Assembly (NCBI GenBank): GCA_000431795.1
Contig: FR887359.1
Span: 15,730 to 79,729 of the forward strand
From: Clostridium sp. CAG:302
Lineage (GTDB): Bacteria; Bacillota_I; Bacilli_A; RF39; UBA660
DNA length: 64,000 bases
Reading direction: 5' to 3'
The translations under genes and the position numbers were made by a program. Below the pieces are notes generated by a model, which did not search any database, was not told the origin of the DNA, and was given only the letters and a program-made list of their open reading frames with translations. Each line of letters starts with the position of its first letter. Positions within the stretch are counted from its first letter, which is position 1. This document shows, piece after piece, positions 50,107-60,100 of this stretch.

Positions 50107-50673
50107 ATGAGTGAAAACAAGTATGTATATCATGGAAGTCATATACCTGATTTAAAAGTAATCAAACCACATAAGAGTACACATCAGCAAAACTGGGTAT
50201 ATGCCACATCTTCAAAAGCAGTCGCTACCATTTTCTTAAGTAACAAACATAGTGATTTATATTATTACTTGGGTGGTAATGACGAAGATAACAATCTTGT
50301 TCTCGTAGAAAGAAAAAAAGGTATGTTTAAGGATATATTTAATGTATCTGGTTCTATTTATAAACTTAGTTCTAAAAACTTTCTTAATGGTATTACTGGC
50401 TGGTCTATGGAAGTTGTAAGTAATAGAGAAGAGCAAGTACTTGAAGAAGAAAAAATAACAGATGTTTATGAAGAACTAATAAAATTTAATGATGAGGGAA
50501 AAATTAAATTATATTTATATCCTAACAGACCTAGTTATATTCCTTTAGATAATAGTGATTTAATACCTAAAGTAATTAGATGGTCAAAAAAAGGATTAAA
50601 AATAGGAAACTTCTTTGAATTGTATCCAGAACTTACTGATAGGTTCTATGAAGAATTAGAAAAAACTAAATAG
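50107..50673 (+). CDS. ADP-ribosyltransferase-fold-like protein
   Basis: 188 aa, no signal peptide. The N-terminus YVYHGSHIPDLKVI followed by QNWVYATSSKAVATIF matches the strand-His-Gly and Y-A-T-x-x-x-x-A pattern of the ART superfamily, which includes toxins, PARPs and RNA 2'-phosphotransferases. A convincing third-motif Glu may lie in TGWSMEVVS or the EEQVLEE stretch. Directly behind mtaB with an AAAGGAG site, so co-expressed. Activity not proven by sequence; it could be a tRNA-related or regulatory ART. Confidence 0.45.
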   Translation: MSENKYVYHGSHIPDLKVIKPHKSTHQQNWVYATSSKAVATIFLSNKHSDLYYYLGGNDEDNNLVLVERKKGMFKDIFNVSGSIYKLSSKNFLNGITGWSMEVVSNREEQVLEEEKITDVYEELIKFNDEGKIKLYLYPNRPSYIPLDNSDLIPKVIRWSKKGLKIGNFFELYPELTDRFYEELEKTK

Positions 50674-50711
50674 TAATATATGGAAGAATAGTTTAATATT
50701 CTTTCTTTTTT

Positions 50712-50764
50712 TTCTTAAGCCATTTGTCTTAAGAAGCATAAGTAAGCCTAAGGTCTTCCTTATG
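50712..50764 (+). repeat. Paired-hairpin intergenic element, copy 10
   Basis: TTCTTAAG (50712-50719/50728-50735, perfect, top C-CATTTG-T) and CATAAGTAAG (50737-50746/50755-50764, one T/C mismatch, top C-CTAAGG-T). Confidence 0.78.
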
Positions 50765-50795
50765 AAAACAATTTATGGGAAATTATGTTAAGTAA

Positions 50796-50824
50796 TTGAC
50801 ATCAAAAAAGAGTAATGCTATAAT
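50796..50824 (+). promoter_or_regulatory. Promoter of the ABC exporter operon
   Basis: TTGACA (50796-50801), 17-bp spacer, TATAAT (50819-50824) with TGC before it: a near-ideal extended promoter. Confidence 0.8.
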
Positions 50825-50877
50825 TCATATAGTCAAGAAATTATGCATGGATACATAATATAAAAATGGAGGTTAAA

Positions 50878-52641
50878 ATGATAAAACTATTAAAGAAATT
50901 AACTAAAAAAGATTGGCTTTTTGTATTTATAAGTGTACTTTTAATAGTATTTCAAGTATGGTTAGAATTAAAAATGCCAGATTACATGTCTAATATTACT
51001 CAGTTAGTACAAACTAAAGGAGCAGATATGAAAGATATTTTAAAGGAAGGCTCTTATATGCTATTATGTGCTTTAGGTAGCCTACTTAGTGCGGGAATAG
51101 TAGGATATTTTATTTCAGGAATAGCGGCTTCTTTCTCATTTAATGTAAGAGAGGCAATCTTTAAGAAAGTACTTAATTTAGATACTAGTGAAATAAAGAA
51201 CTTTTCTACTAGTAGTCTAATAACAAGAACTACTAATGATATAACTCAGGTAGAAATGCTAATTGGAATGGGTCTTCAATTAATGATAAAGGCTCCAATT
51301 ACTGCTGCTTGGGCTATTACTAAAATATTAGGTAAGAGTCTAGAGTGGAGTATGGCTACAGCGGTAGCAGTCATTATTCTAATTACCACTATAATTATTC
51401 TAATGATTATAGTTATGCCAAGATTTAAGATAGTTCAAAATCTTATTGATAAGATAAATTCAGTAACTAGAGAAAATTTAACTGGTATTAGAGTAGTAAG
51501 AGCATTTAATGCTGAAAAATATCAAGAAGATAAATTTAATAAAGTAAATAATGATTTAACTAATACACAAATGTTTAATCAAAAAGCATTTAATATTCTA
51601 AGTCCTATGATGAATATAGTGATGCATACTCTAACATTATCTATCTATTTCATTGGAGCTCTTTTGATAGATAAGGCTTTAATGGGAGATAAAATAGTTT
51701 TATTTGGAGATATGATTGTCTTTTCATCATATGCTATGCAGGTAATAATGTCTTTCTTAATGCTTGCTATGATCTTTATGATGTTACCTCGTGCTAATGT
51801 GTCTGCAAAAAGAATAAATGAAGTACTAGATACAGAAGTAACAATTGAAGATGGTAAAGTAACTAAGAATAAGAATGGTTTAAGGGGGACTGTTGAATTT
51901 AAAAATGTATCATTTAAATATCCTGATGCTGATGAATATATCTTAGAAAATATTAGTTTTACTGCTAATGAAGGAGATACTGTTGCTTTTATAGGATCTA
52001 CTGGTTCTGGTAAGAGTACATTAATAAATTTAATACCAAGATTCTATGATGCTACTGAGGGTGAAATACTAGTAAATGGTATTAATGTTAAAGATTATAA
52101 AGAAGAATATTTACATAATATTGTTGGATATGTTCCTCAGAAGGCTGTTATGTTCTCTGGTACTGTAGAGTCAAATATTACTTATGGTAAGAGTATTTTA
52201 GGTAAACCTGATAAAAAGAAGATTAATGAAGCGTTAAAAGTATCACAGGCTTATGAATTCGTTTCAAAACTAGAAAAGAAAGAAAAAAGTCATATAGCCC
52301 AAGGCGGTACTAATGTTTCAGGAGGTCAAAAACAAAGATTATCAATTGCTAGAACTATTGCCAGAAGTCCTGAAATATATATATTTGATGATTCGTTTAG
52401 TGCTTTAGACTATAAAACAGATTCAGTACTAAGAAAAGAATTAAAAAAATATACTAAGAAGGCTACTAGTCTAATTGTAGCACAAAGAATAGGAACGATT
52501 ATGAATGCTGATAAAATAATTGTTTTAGATAAGGGTAAATGTGTTGGAATAGGTACTCATAGTGAACTTATGAAAACTTGTGAAGTATATAAAGAAATTG
52601 CCCTTTCACAAGTAACAAAGGAGGAACTAGAAAATGCATAA
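50878..52641 (+). CDS. ABC exporter half-transporter, degenerate nucleotide site
   Basis: 587 aa type IV (MsbA-like) exporter: six transmembrane helices (about 15-310) then a nucleotide-binding domain with GSTGSGKST, VPQKAVMF and VSGGQKQRLS. Two catalytic positions are changed: Walker B ends FDDSFSALD, with Asp in place of the catalytic Glu, and the H-loop reads IVAQRIG, with Gln for His. That is the pattern of the non-consensus subunit of heterodimeric multidrug-type exporters such as BmrC/LmrC or TM287. Its stop overlaps the next gene's start by 8 nt. I start at ATG 50878, 5 nt after GGAGG; ATG 50866 overlaps that site. Confidence 0.85.
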   Translation: MIKLLKKLTKKDWLFVFISVLLIVFQVWLELKMPDYMSNITQLVQTKGADMKDILKEGSYMLLCALGSLLSAGIVGYFISGIAASFSFNVREAIFKKVLNLDTSEIKNFSTSSLITRTTNDITQVEMLIGMGLQLMIKAPITAAWAITKILGKSLEWSMATAVAVIILITTIIILMIIVMPRFKIVQNLIDKINSVTRENLTGIRVVRAFNAEKYQEDKFNKVNNDLTNTQMFNQKAFNILSPMMNIVMHTLTLSIYFIGALLIDKALMGDKIVLFGDMIVFSSYAMQVIMSFLMLAMIFMMLPRANVSAKRINEVLDTEVTIEDGKVTKNKNGLRGTVEFKNVSFKYPDADEYILENISFTANEGDTVAFIGSTGSGKSTLINLIPRFYDATEGEILVNGINVKDYKEEYLHNIVGYVPQKAVMFSGTVESNITYGKSILGKPDKKKINEALKVSQAYEFVSKLEKKEKSHIAQGGTNVSGGQKQRLSIARTIARSPEIYIFDDSFSALDYKTDSVLRKELKKYTKKATSLIVAQRIGTIMNADKIIVLDKGKCVGIGTHSELMKTCEVYKEIALSQVTKEELENA

Positions 52642-54991
52642 CGGTAAAGAAGAAAAAAGAAATACTCCTCCAAGAGGGGGTCATGGTCCAATGAGGACCA
52701 TTGAAAAGCCAAAGAATTTTGGCGAGGCTCTATCTAAATTATTTAAAAGTTTAAATGATTTTAAAGTACTACTAATAATATCTTTAGTACTAGCGGGTCT
52801 ATCAGCAATCTTAGCTTTAGTATCACCAGATAGATTATCTGATTTAACTGATGAGATATCTAAGGGTCTAACTATTAATACTACTAATATGGAAAAACTA
52901 CAAGATGATTTGTTAACTAATCTTAACGAAGAAACTTTTGCAGGTATATTAAATCTAAATATTGATGAGAGTACTATTTATAAAGTGAATACTGCTAGTA
53001 TATCAGCTTTAGATAAAGAAAAGTTTAATAATACTATCAGTGCTATGACTAAAGAAAATGCTACTACTTCATTAGGTAAATTACCAGATAGTGTATTAGA
53101 TATTATACTTGAAGATTCTACATATAATGATATATTAATAACTAAGGAAGATAAAATAAATCTACTTAAATCATTATCTAATTATAATAGTGAGACTAAA
53201 GATTATTCATTTATAACTAAACTTCCAGATAGTATAAATAATGTCTTATTTCCTAGTTCTACTATTGATAATATTGAAATAACTACTAAAGATAAAGTAG
53301 AATTTATTAGTAAGATGTCTACCTTAAAGAAAGATGCTTCAGTAAATGAAATATATAAAATAGTAGAAACATTACCTAATAGTATTCAAAAATTAGTTAA
53401 TCCAAAGATGAATGTTGAAAAAATAACTAAGATGGCTACTATATTATTAATTATATATGTAATAAGTGCTACATTTAGTTATCTTGAGGGTATATTTATG
53501 GTTAAAGTAGCCAATAACTATGCTAGGAGATTAAGAAATAAAATATCATTAAAGATAAATAAATTACCCCTTAAATTCTTTGATCACAACCTATCAGGAG
53601 ATATTTTATCTAGAGTAACTAATGATGTAGATACAATTGCTCAGTCATTAAATCAAAGTTTATCTACTTTAGTATCTTCAATTACATTATTTATTGGTTC
53701 TATTATTATGATGTTTGTAACTAACTATATACTAGCTATAACCGCTATTGTATCTAGTTTAATAGGATTTATATTAATGTTTATAATTCTTAATAAATCA
53801 CAAAAGTATTTTACTAAGAGACAAGAAGAACTTGGTAATTTAAATGGTTACATAGAGGAAGTATATTCTGGATTAAATGTTGTTAAAACTTGTAATGGGA
53901 CTGATGAGTCTACTAAAGAATTTGATAAGTTAAATAAAAGACTTTATACTTGTAATAGAAAGAGTCAGTTTTTATCAGGATTAATGCAACCTATCATGGG
54001 CTTTGTTGGTAACTTTGGTTATGTTGCTGTATGTGTAGTAGGTTCTCTTCTAGTATCAAAAGATATTATATCATTTGGCACAATAGTAGCCTTCATAATC
54101 TATGTAAGATTATTTACTAATCCGTTATCACAAATAGCTCAGTCTATGACCTCACTTCAGACAACAGCGGCTGCCAGTGAAAGAGTATTTGCTTTTCTAG
54201 AGGAAAAAGAAATGTCTAAAGAGACAAATATTATTAAGAAATTAGATAAGGATAAAGTAAAAGGAAAAATAGAGTTTAAAAATGTTAAGTTTGGGTATGA
54301 TGAAGATAAAATTATCATTAAAGACTTTACTGCTACTGCAAAACCAGGTCAAAAGATAGCTATTGTTGGTCCAACAGGAGCGGGTAAAACTACTATGGTA
54401 AACTTACTTATGAAGTTCTATGAAATAAATTCTGGTGATATTAAGATTGATGGTGTATCTATTAAAGAGTTAACTAGAGAAAATGTTCATGATTTATTTA
54501 CTATGGTACTTCAAGATACTTGGTTATTTAATGGTACTGTTAAAGAAAATATTGTTTATAATAGAAAGAATATTAGTGATAAGAAAGTAAAAGAAATATG
54601 CAAAGTAGTAGGAGTAGATCATTTTATTAAAACACTACCTAATGGTTATGATAGTGAGATATCTGATACTGATTCTATTTCAGCAGGACAAAGACAGTTA
54701 CTTACTATTGCTCGTGGTATGATTGAGAATGCTCCTTTCTTAATCCTAGATGAAGCTACATCTAATGTAGATACTAGAACTGAAGAATTAGTACAAAAGG
54801 CTATGGATAAGTTAATGGAGAATAAGACTTCATTTATTATAGCTCATAGATTATCTACTATTAGAAATGCTGATTTGATATTGGTTATGAAAGATGGTAA
54901 TATTATTGAGACTGGTAATCATGATAAGCTTATGAAAGAGAATGGTTTCTATGCTAGTTTGTATAATTCTCAGTTTGAAAGCTTAAAATAA
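52634..54991 (+). CDS. ABC exporter half-transporter with large extracellular insertion
   Basis: 785 aa. Catalytic partner of the upstream subunit: GPTGAGKTT, ISAGQRQLLTIARG, FLILDEATSNVD and FIIAHRLSTI are all consensus. Between the first transmembrane helix (about 43-65) and the second (about 265-285) lies an insertion of about 200 residues, predicted outside. It contains repeated helical units with the motif KLPDS/TLPNS (LGKLPDSVLDIIL, ITKLPDSINNVLF, VETLPNSIQKLV). Such a domain is not in ordinary multidrug exporters and could bind substrate or a surface partner. The Gly/Pro/His-rich cytoplasmic N-terminus is also unusual. Confidence 0.85.
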   Translation: MHNGKEEKRNTPPRGGHGPMRTIEKPKNFGEALSKLFKSLNDFKVLLIISLVLAGLSAILALVSPDRLSDLTDEISKGLTINTTNMEKLQDDLLTNLNEETFAGILNLNIDESTIYKVNTASISALDKEKFNNTISAMTKENATTSLGKLPDSVLDIILEDSTYNDILITKEDKINLLKSLSNYNSETKDYSFITKLPDSINNVLFPSSTIDNIEITTKDKVEFISKMSTLKKDASVNEIYKIVETLPNSIQKLVNPKMNVEKITKMATILLIIYVISATFSYLEGIFMVKVANNYARRLRNKISLKINKLPLKFFDHNLSGDILSRVTNDVDTIAQSLNQSLSTLVSSITLFIGSIIMMFVTNYILAITAIVSSLIGFILMFIILNKSQKYFTKRQEELGNLNGYIEEVYSGLNVVKTCNGTDESTKEFDKLNKRLYTCNRKSQFLSGLMQPIMGFVGNFGYVAVCVVGSLLVSKDIISFGTIVAFIIYVRLFTNPLSQIAQSMTSLQTTAAASERVFAFLEEKEMSKETNIIKKLDKDKVKGKIEFKNVKFGYDEDKIIIKDFTATAKPGQKIAIVGPTGAGKTTMVNLLMKFYEINSGDIKIDGVSIKELTRENVHDLFTMVLQDTWLFNGTVKENIVYNRKNISDKKVKEICKVVGVDHFIKTLPNGYDSEISDTDSISAGQRQLLTIARGMIENAPFLILDEATSNVDTRTEELVQKAMDKLMENKTSFIIAHRLSTIRNADLILVMKDGNIIETGNHDKLMKENGFYASLYNSQFESLK

Positions 54992-55003
54992 TTATTTGTT
55001 TAT

Positions 55004-55061
55004 CCTCTTAAGTCTAGGCCTTAAGAGGCAAAAGAGAGCCTTAAAATAAGTCTCTCTTTTG
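55004..55061 (+). repeat. Paired-hairpin intergenic element, copy 11
   Basis: CCTCTTAAG (55004-55012/55020-55028, perfect, with the mismatch swapped to T...C) and CAAAAGAGAG (55029-55038/55052-55061, perfect, C...T). It lies between the ABC operon and the cysteine desulfurase gene. Confidence 0.78.
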
Positions 55062-55135
55062 AATATTTTGGTTATAAAATATCTAGTTTTATTTTAATAT
55101 TTATGGTAAAATACTAGAGAAAGAAGGAATATATT

Positions 55136-56260
55136 ATGATATATTTAGATAATAGTGCTACTACTATGGTAGATGATAGAGTCTTAGAAACATTTAATAA
55201 GGTATGTAAAAATTATCCAGGTAATTCTAATTCATTACATAGTCTAGGAATAAAATCAAAAGAATTAGAGGAATATGCTACTGAAAAGATAAGCAATTTA
55301 CTAGGAGTAAAACCTAGTGAAATAATATATACTTCAGGAGCTTCTGAATCAAATAATACAGTATTAAAGGGAGTAGCCTCTAAATATAAAAATCGTGGTA
55401 ATCATATAATTACTACACCTCTAGAACATTCATCAATATTAGAAACTTGTAAATATTTAGAAAACAAAGGATTTATTATTGATTATGTTAAAATAAAAGA
55501 TAATGGTTTAATAGATATTGAAGATTTAGAAAGACTATTAACAGATAATACTATTTTAGTTTCAGTAGCTTATGTTGATAGTGAACTGGGTATAAGGCAA
55601 GATATAGATACTATTAGTAAGATAGTAAAAAAACATCCTAAGTGTTATTTCCATGTTGATGCTACTCAGGCTATTGGTAAAATAAAGGTAGATCCTACTA
55701 GTATAGATTTCATTAGTATGTCTGCTCATAAAATATTTGGCTTAAAAGGAATAGGTCTATTAATAAAAAAAGATAATATTGTTATTGATAATTTAATTCA
55801 TGGAGGAAAGAGTACTACCATTTATCGTAGTGGTACTCCAGCATTACCATTAATATGTAGTCTTATGAAAGCCTTGGAATTAGTTATTCCAAATATAGAT
55901 AAAAATTATGAATATGTATCATCTCTAAGTAGGAAGATAAAAGATAATTTAAAAAAGTATGATAATATTCATATAAATAGTACTGAAAATAGTATTCCAT
56001 ATATTATTAATTTTAGTGTAATAGGAGTAAAACCAGAGACATTTATTCATACTATGGAAGAAGAAGACATTTATCTATCCACTAAAAGTGCCTGTTCTAC
56101 TAGTGATGTATCATTATCAGTAGATAGTATATATCATAATAGAGAAATATCTATGAGTAGTATAAGAATAAGTTTAAGTTATAAAAATACTGAAGAAGAG
56201 ATAGATAAGTTTATCAAAGCATTTGATAAAATATATAACAAATTAGTGTTTAAAAAATAA
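55136..56260 (+). CDS. Cysteine desulfurase (NifS/IscS family)
   Basis: 374 aa PLP enzyme that takes sulfur from Cys for Fe-S clusters and tRNA thiolation. It opens with MIYLDNSATT; EHSSILE and VDATQAIGKI carry cofactor contacts; the PLP Lys is in SAHKIFGLKG; the persulfide Cys is in STKSACSTS. The C-terminus is typical of group I. No iscU or thiI lies beside it. It would supply clusters for the radical SAM proteins and Nth seen in this window. AAGAAGGAA site. Confidence 0.9.
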   Translation: MIYLDNSATTMVDDRVLETFNKVCKNYPGNSNSLHSLGIKSKELEEYATEKISNLLGVKPSEIIYTSGASESNNTVLKGVASKYKNRGNHIITTPLEHSSILETCKYLENKGFIIDYVKIKDNGLIDIEDLERLLTDNTILVSVAYVDSELGIRQDIDTISKIVKKHPKCYFHVDATQAIGKIKVDPTSIDFISMSAHKIFGLKGIGLLIKKDNIVIDNLIHGGKSTTIYRSGTPALPLICSLMKALELVIPNIDKNYEYVSSLSRKIKDNLKKYDNIHINSTENSIPYIINFSVIGVKPETFIHTMEEEDIYLSTKSACSTSDVSLSVDSIYHNREISMSSIRISLSYKNTEEEIDKFIKAFDKIYNKLVFKK

Positions 56261-56290
56261 AACATTGTTACATAATAAAATTAGAAGTTA

Positions 56291-56339
56291 AGAAGTTTTT
56301 AATTAGGTAGAAGTATTTAAGATATAAAACTTCTTTTTT
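56291..56339 (+). terminator. Terminator of the cysteine desulfurase gene
   Basis: AGAAGTTTT (56291-56299) pairs with AAAACTTCT (56326-56334) across a 26-nt loop, then TTTTT. Confidence 0.55.
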
Positions 56340-56372
56340 CATTGCAATTTTAATATAATGATAGATTAATAA

Positions 56373-56400
56373 TTGACAAAAACATAAAATATGCTATAAT
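56373..56400 (+). promoter_or_regulatory. Promoter of the sortase/surface protein operon
   Basis: TTGACA (56373-56378), 16-bp spacer, TATAAT (56395-56400) with TGC before it. Confidence 0.75.
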
Positions 56401-56433
56401 AGTAAACCATCTGAGAGAATTATTGGGGGCTTT

Positions 56434-57162
56434 ATGAATAAGAATAAAAAAATAATATTAATAATAACTTTTATCTTAGTAATATTATTATTGTTAGTTG
56501 GAGTATATCTATATAAGTCAAATAGAAAAAAAGATTATTACTTAAATATAGATATAGAATCAAATAATAATGTTAATAATCCTATTAACTATGAAGAAGT
56601 TATTAACAATTTGAGAGAAGAATATAATAATAAAGATATTAAAGGTGTCTTGGAAATAGATAATACTGATTATATCGTACCAATATTACAAGGTAGTGAT
56701 AATAACTATTATTTAAATCATGATGCTTATGGAAATAGAAGTGGTATGGGCTCTATCTACCTAGATTTTAGAGTGGATATTGATACCAGTAGAAAATTAC
56801 TAATTTATGGTCATAATTCTTCAAATATTGATATGCCATTTAAAATACTTGAAGAGTTCTATGATAAAGATTATTACGATAATCACAAATATGTGTGGAT
56901 AACCACAAGTACTGCAAAAAAGAAGTATGAAATATTTTCTATTTATGTAGAAACAAAAGATTTTTCTTACATGGATGTTAACTTTGCTAGTGATAAAGAT
57001 TATCTTGAACACATTACGAAGTTAAAAGAAAAATCAATGTATGATACTGGAGTAGAAGTAAATTCTGATGATGAAGTGTTAATACTTCAAACATGTAGTA
57101 CACATAAAGATTATAGTAATTATCAAAGAAAATATTTACTAATAATATTAAGGAGGGTTTAA
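56434..57162 (+). CDS. srtB: Class B sortase
   Basis: 242 aa. N-terminal membrane anchor (about 7-28), then the sortase beta-barrel. The catalytic triad is visible: His127 in LLIYGHNSS, Cys221 in LILQTCST, and Arg232 in the closing YQRKYLLII. The YGHN and LQTCS contexts are those of class B. It sits 3 nt ahead of a 1517-aa surface protein with a C-terminal LPPQTG signal, which is its likely substrate. A G-rich GGGGG site precedes the ATG. Confidence 0.88.
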   Translation: MNKNKKIILIITFILVILLLLVGVYLYKSNRKKDYYLNIDIESNNNVNNPINYEEVINNLREEYNNKDIKGVLEIDNTDYIVPILQGSDNNYYLNHDAYGNRSGMGSIYLDFRVDIDTSRKLLIYGHNSSNIDMPFKILEEFYDKDYYDNHKYVWITTSTAKKKYEIFSIYVETKDFSYMDVNFASDKDYLEHITKLKEKSMYDTGVEVNSDDEVLILQTCSTHKDYSNYQRKYLLIILRRV

Positions 57163-57165
57163 TTA

Positions 57166-60100
57166 ATGAAAAAAAGTTTAAAAAAGTTTACTAAGATATT
57201 AGTACTAATAGCAATGATTTTTTCAGACTTAATGACACCAATTAGTGTATTAGCAGATCAAATATCTGAAAGTACTCCTAATAAAGGTGATATTGGTATT
57301 GATAATAAAGTAACAAATAATGGCGAAATGGCTATTGTTAGTGTTGGCTCTACTAAAGAAAAAGGCGGAGTAAAAGTTACTAAAACAGTTAGTAAAACAG
57401 ACACTGAAGGTAGATATAAAATTGATTTTAAAATAGAAGGAAAGGATGATGAAACAAGTACCGAAGTTCCTAAGCAAGTATATGCTGTTGTAGTATTTGA
57501 TAAATCTAGCAGTATGGAAAGTTCTTATGAGTGTGTTGAGTATGACTGGCGTGACTGTATAAGAACTGAGTATAATAACAAATGGGAAAGCGCAGTAAAT
57601 GGAGCTATAACATTTGCTAAAACTCTATCAAATAAAATAAATGGAGCAAAAATTGCCTTAGTAGGTTTTTCTGGTGATAATGGATATTATTATGATGATT
57701 CTGAGTTTGATGATGCTGAAATAATTAAAATAAATAATAATACTTGGTTTAGTGGCACAGAACTTACCTCAGATGATTTTGGAAGCCCAATTGGTGGAAC
57801 CAATTTACAAGCCGGACTTATTAAAGCTAATGAATTATTAAGCTCAGTAGCAGATGAAAAAGCACAAAAATATGTTGTAGTAATTAGTGATGGTCAACCA
57901 ACATTTTATTATAAAGATAATGGCTATACCGGTGGAAATGGACAAACAACCAATAAAAATACTTATGATAAAACAATAAGTGCTGCAACTGATGTAAAAA
58001 ATCTTGGTGCTGAAATATTCTCTATTGGTTATATGCTTCCGGCAAAATCAGAATATGATTACAAAAGTGCAGAGACTATTTTAACAGAAGTATCTTCTCC
58101 TGATAAAGAAGGCAGTACATTTACTCATTATGTAAATGCTGATCCAGAAAAAGTAGCTAATGCATTTACTAATATTGCTGAAGAAATGAGTACTGCAAGT
58201 GCTGGAACTAATGCTGTGTTAACAGATAACTTAGGTGGAAAGTTCACCTTAACTACTGATAGTACTGCTAGAAGTTATGTTAGTGAAACAATAGCTAATA
58301 TTACTGAAGAAGGTACAACATTATCTTTCTATGTAGATATTGATAAAGATGCTCCAACAGATTGGTATAATACAAACGAAGGCTTTGAATTAAAATATAC
58401 TAATGCTAAAGGTGAAGAAAAAACATTAACTTGTGATCAAAATCCACAAGTATATTGGGTACAAAATACTTATGATTATATAGTTAATTATTATAAAGAT
58501 AGCTTTGATAATAACAATAAAATAACAAGTGAAACAAGAAAAGCACTTAATGGAACAGTTATTAATGAAAGTAATGTAGAAAGAGACAAATATCTTCCTA
58601 AAGGATATGAATTTAATACAATTGATCCTGCAAGCATTACTATAACTAATAATGGCGAAGTAAAAGAAATAAAAATTCTATATACAATAAAGAAATTTAA
58701 TTATATAATAAATTATTACTATGATGAAGTTTTAAATAATAGTAAAACTGAAACAAATATTCCTTATGGAACAAGAGTTAATTCACAAGACTATTATTTA
58801 AAAGAAAATGAAATAAGAGATGGTTATATTTTAGATACAGTAAAATCAGATAATTCTAGTTATACTATTATTGATAATACTGTAGTAATAAATATTTATT
58901 ATAAGAAGAATAGTTATGAGTATTCAGTAAATTACTTCTTTAATAACGAAAAAGGATTTACTAATAATAGTGAAGCTATTTATGGAGATAAGATTACAGC
59001 TAGAAGTAAATGGCTTACTAACGAAGAATTAAATGCTAAGGGTAAAAATGATTATTTCTTAGATCCAAATAAAACTGAAGAAAACAATTCAGAAATTACT
59101 GTTGGTACAAATTCAAGCAAGAATGTATTAGATATATACTATATTAATACAAACTTTGATAATATTACTGAAACTATATCTAAGACTACAAAAACTAATA
59201 AAGTAATTAGTTCTAATGATAAAGTAAGTTATACAGTAAATTATAATACACAAATAAATAATGTAAGAAATGGCGATACTATAGTAGTAACTATTACTGA
59301 TACATTACCTGGTGCTATTATTGAAAATGAAAGCACATTAAATGGTGGAGTATATAATAGTGAAAAAAATACTATCACTTGGACAAAAACTTATAGTATA
59401 ACTGAGTATCAAAGTGTTTATACAGTAAGCGAAAGAATAAATTATACTGTAAAATATCAAGATTACTTAAGTAAAAATGGAAGTAACCTAATCAATACAG
59501 TTTATGGAAATACTACTGTGTCACATGAAAATGTAGAAGATAAGATAACTTCTGGTAAAGAAGATACTGCTACAGTACCAGTAGAAATCAAAGGTACAGT
59601 AACTGTATACTTTAAAGATGAACAAGGAAATGATATTGCAGTTAAACAAGAGTTAGGTGAGAAATTAGCGGGTACACCTTATGAAACAAGTGCAAAAGAA
59701 ATAACAGGTTATACATTAAAAGAAGAACCTACTAATAAAAATGGTAACTACATTGAAGGTAATATTGATGTAATATACTATTACACTAAGAATGATGGAA
59801 ATATTACTGAAAATGAATTAGTTAAAGAAGGAACTGAGTTTGTAAGTAACATCAACGATACATTTAGCTATGCACTTAAATATACAGGTAAAGTAGAAGA
59901 GTATGTTGGTAAAGCTACGTTAACTATTACTGATACATTACCATTAAAAGGTACTATAGTATCAAAAGATAATAGATGTACATTCGAAAATAATACCATT
60001 ATATGTACTACAGAATATACAGTAAATGGAACTTTAGAAATAAATGAAGAATTTAATTTCCAAGTAAAATATTCTGATATAAAAGAAGATAAAATAATAA

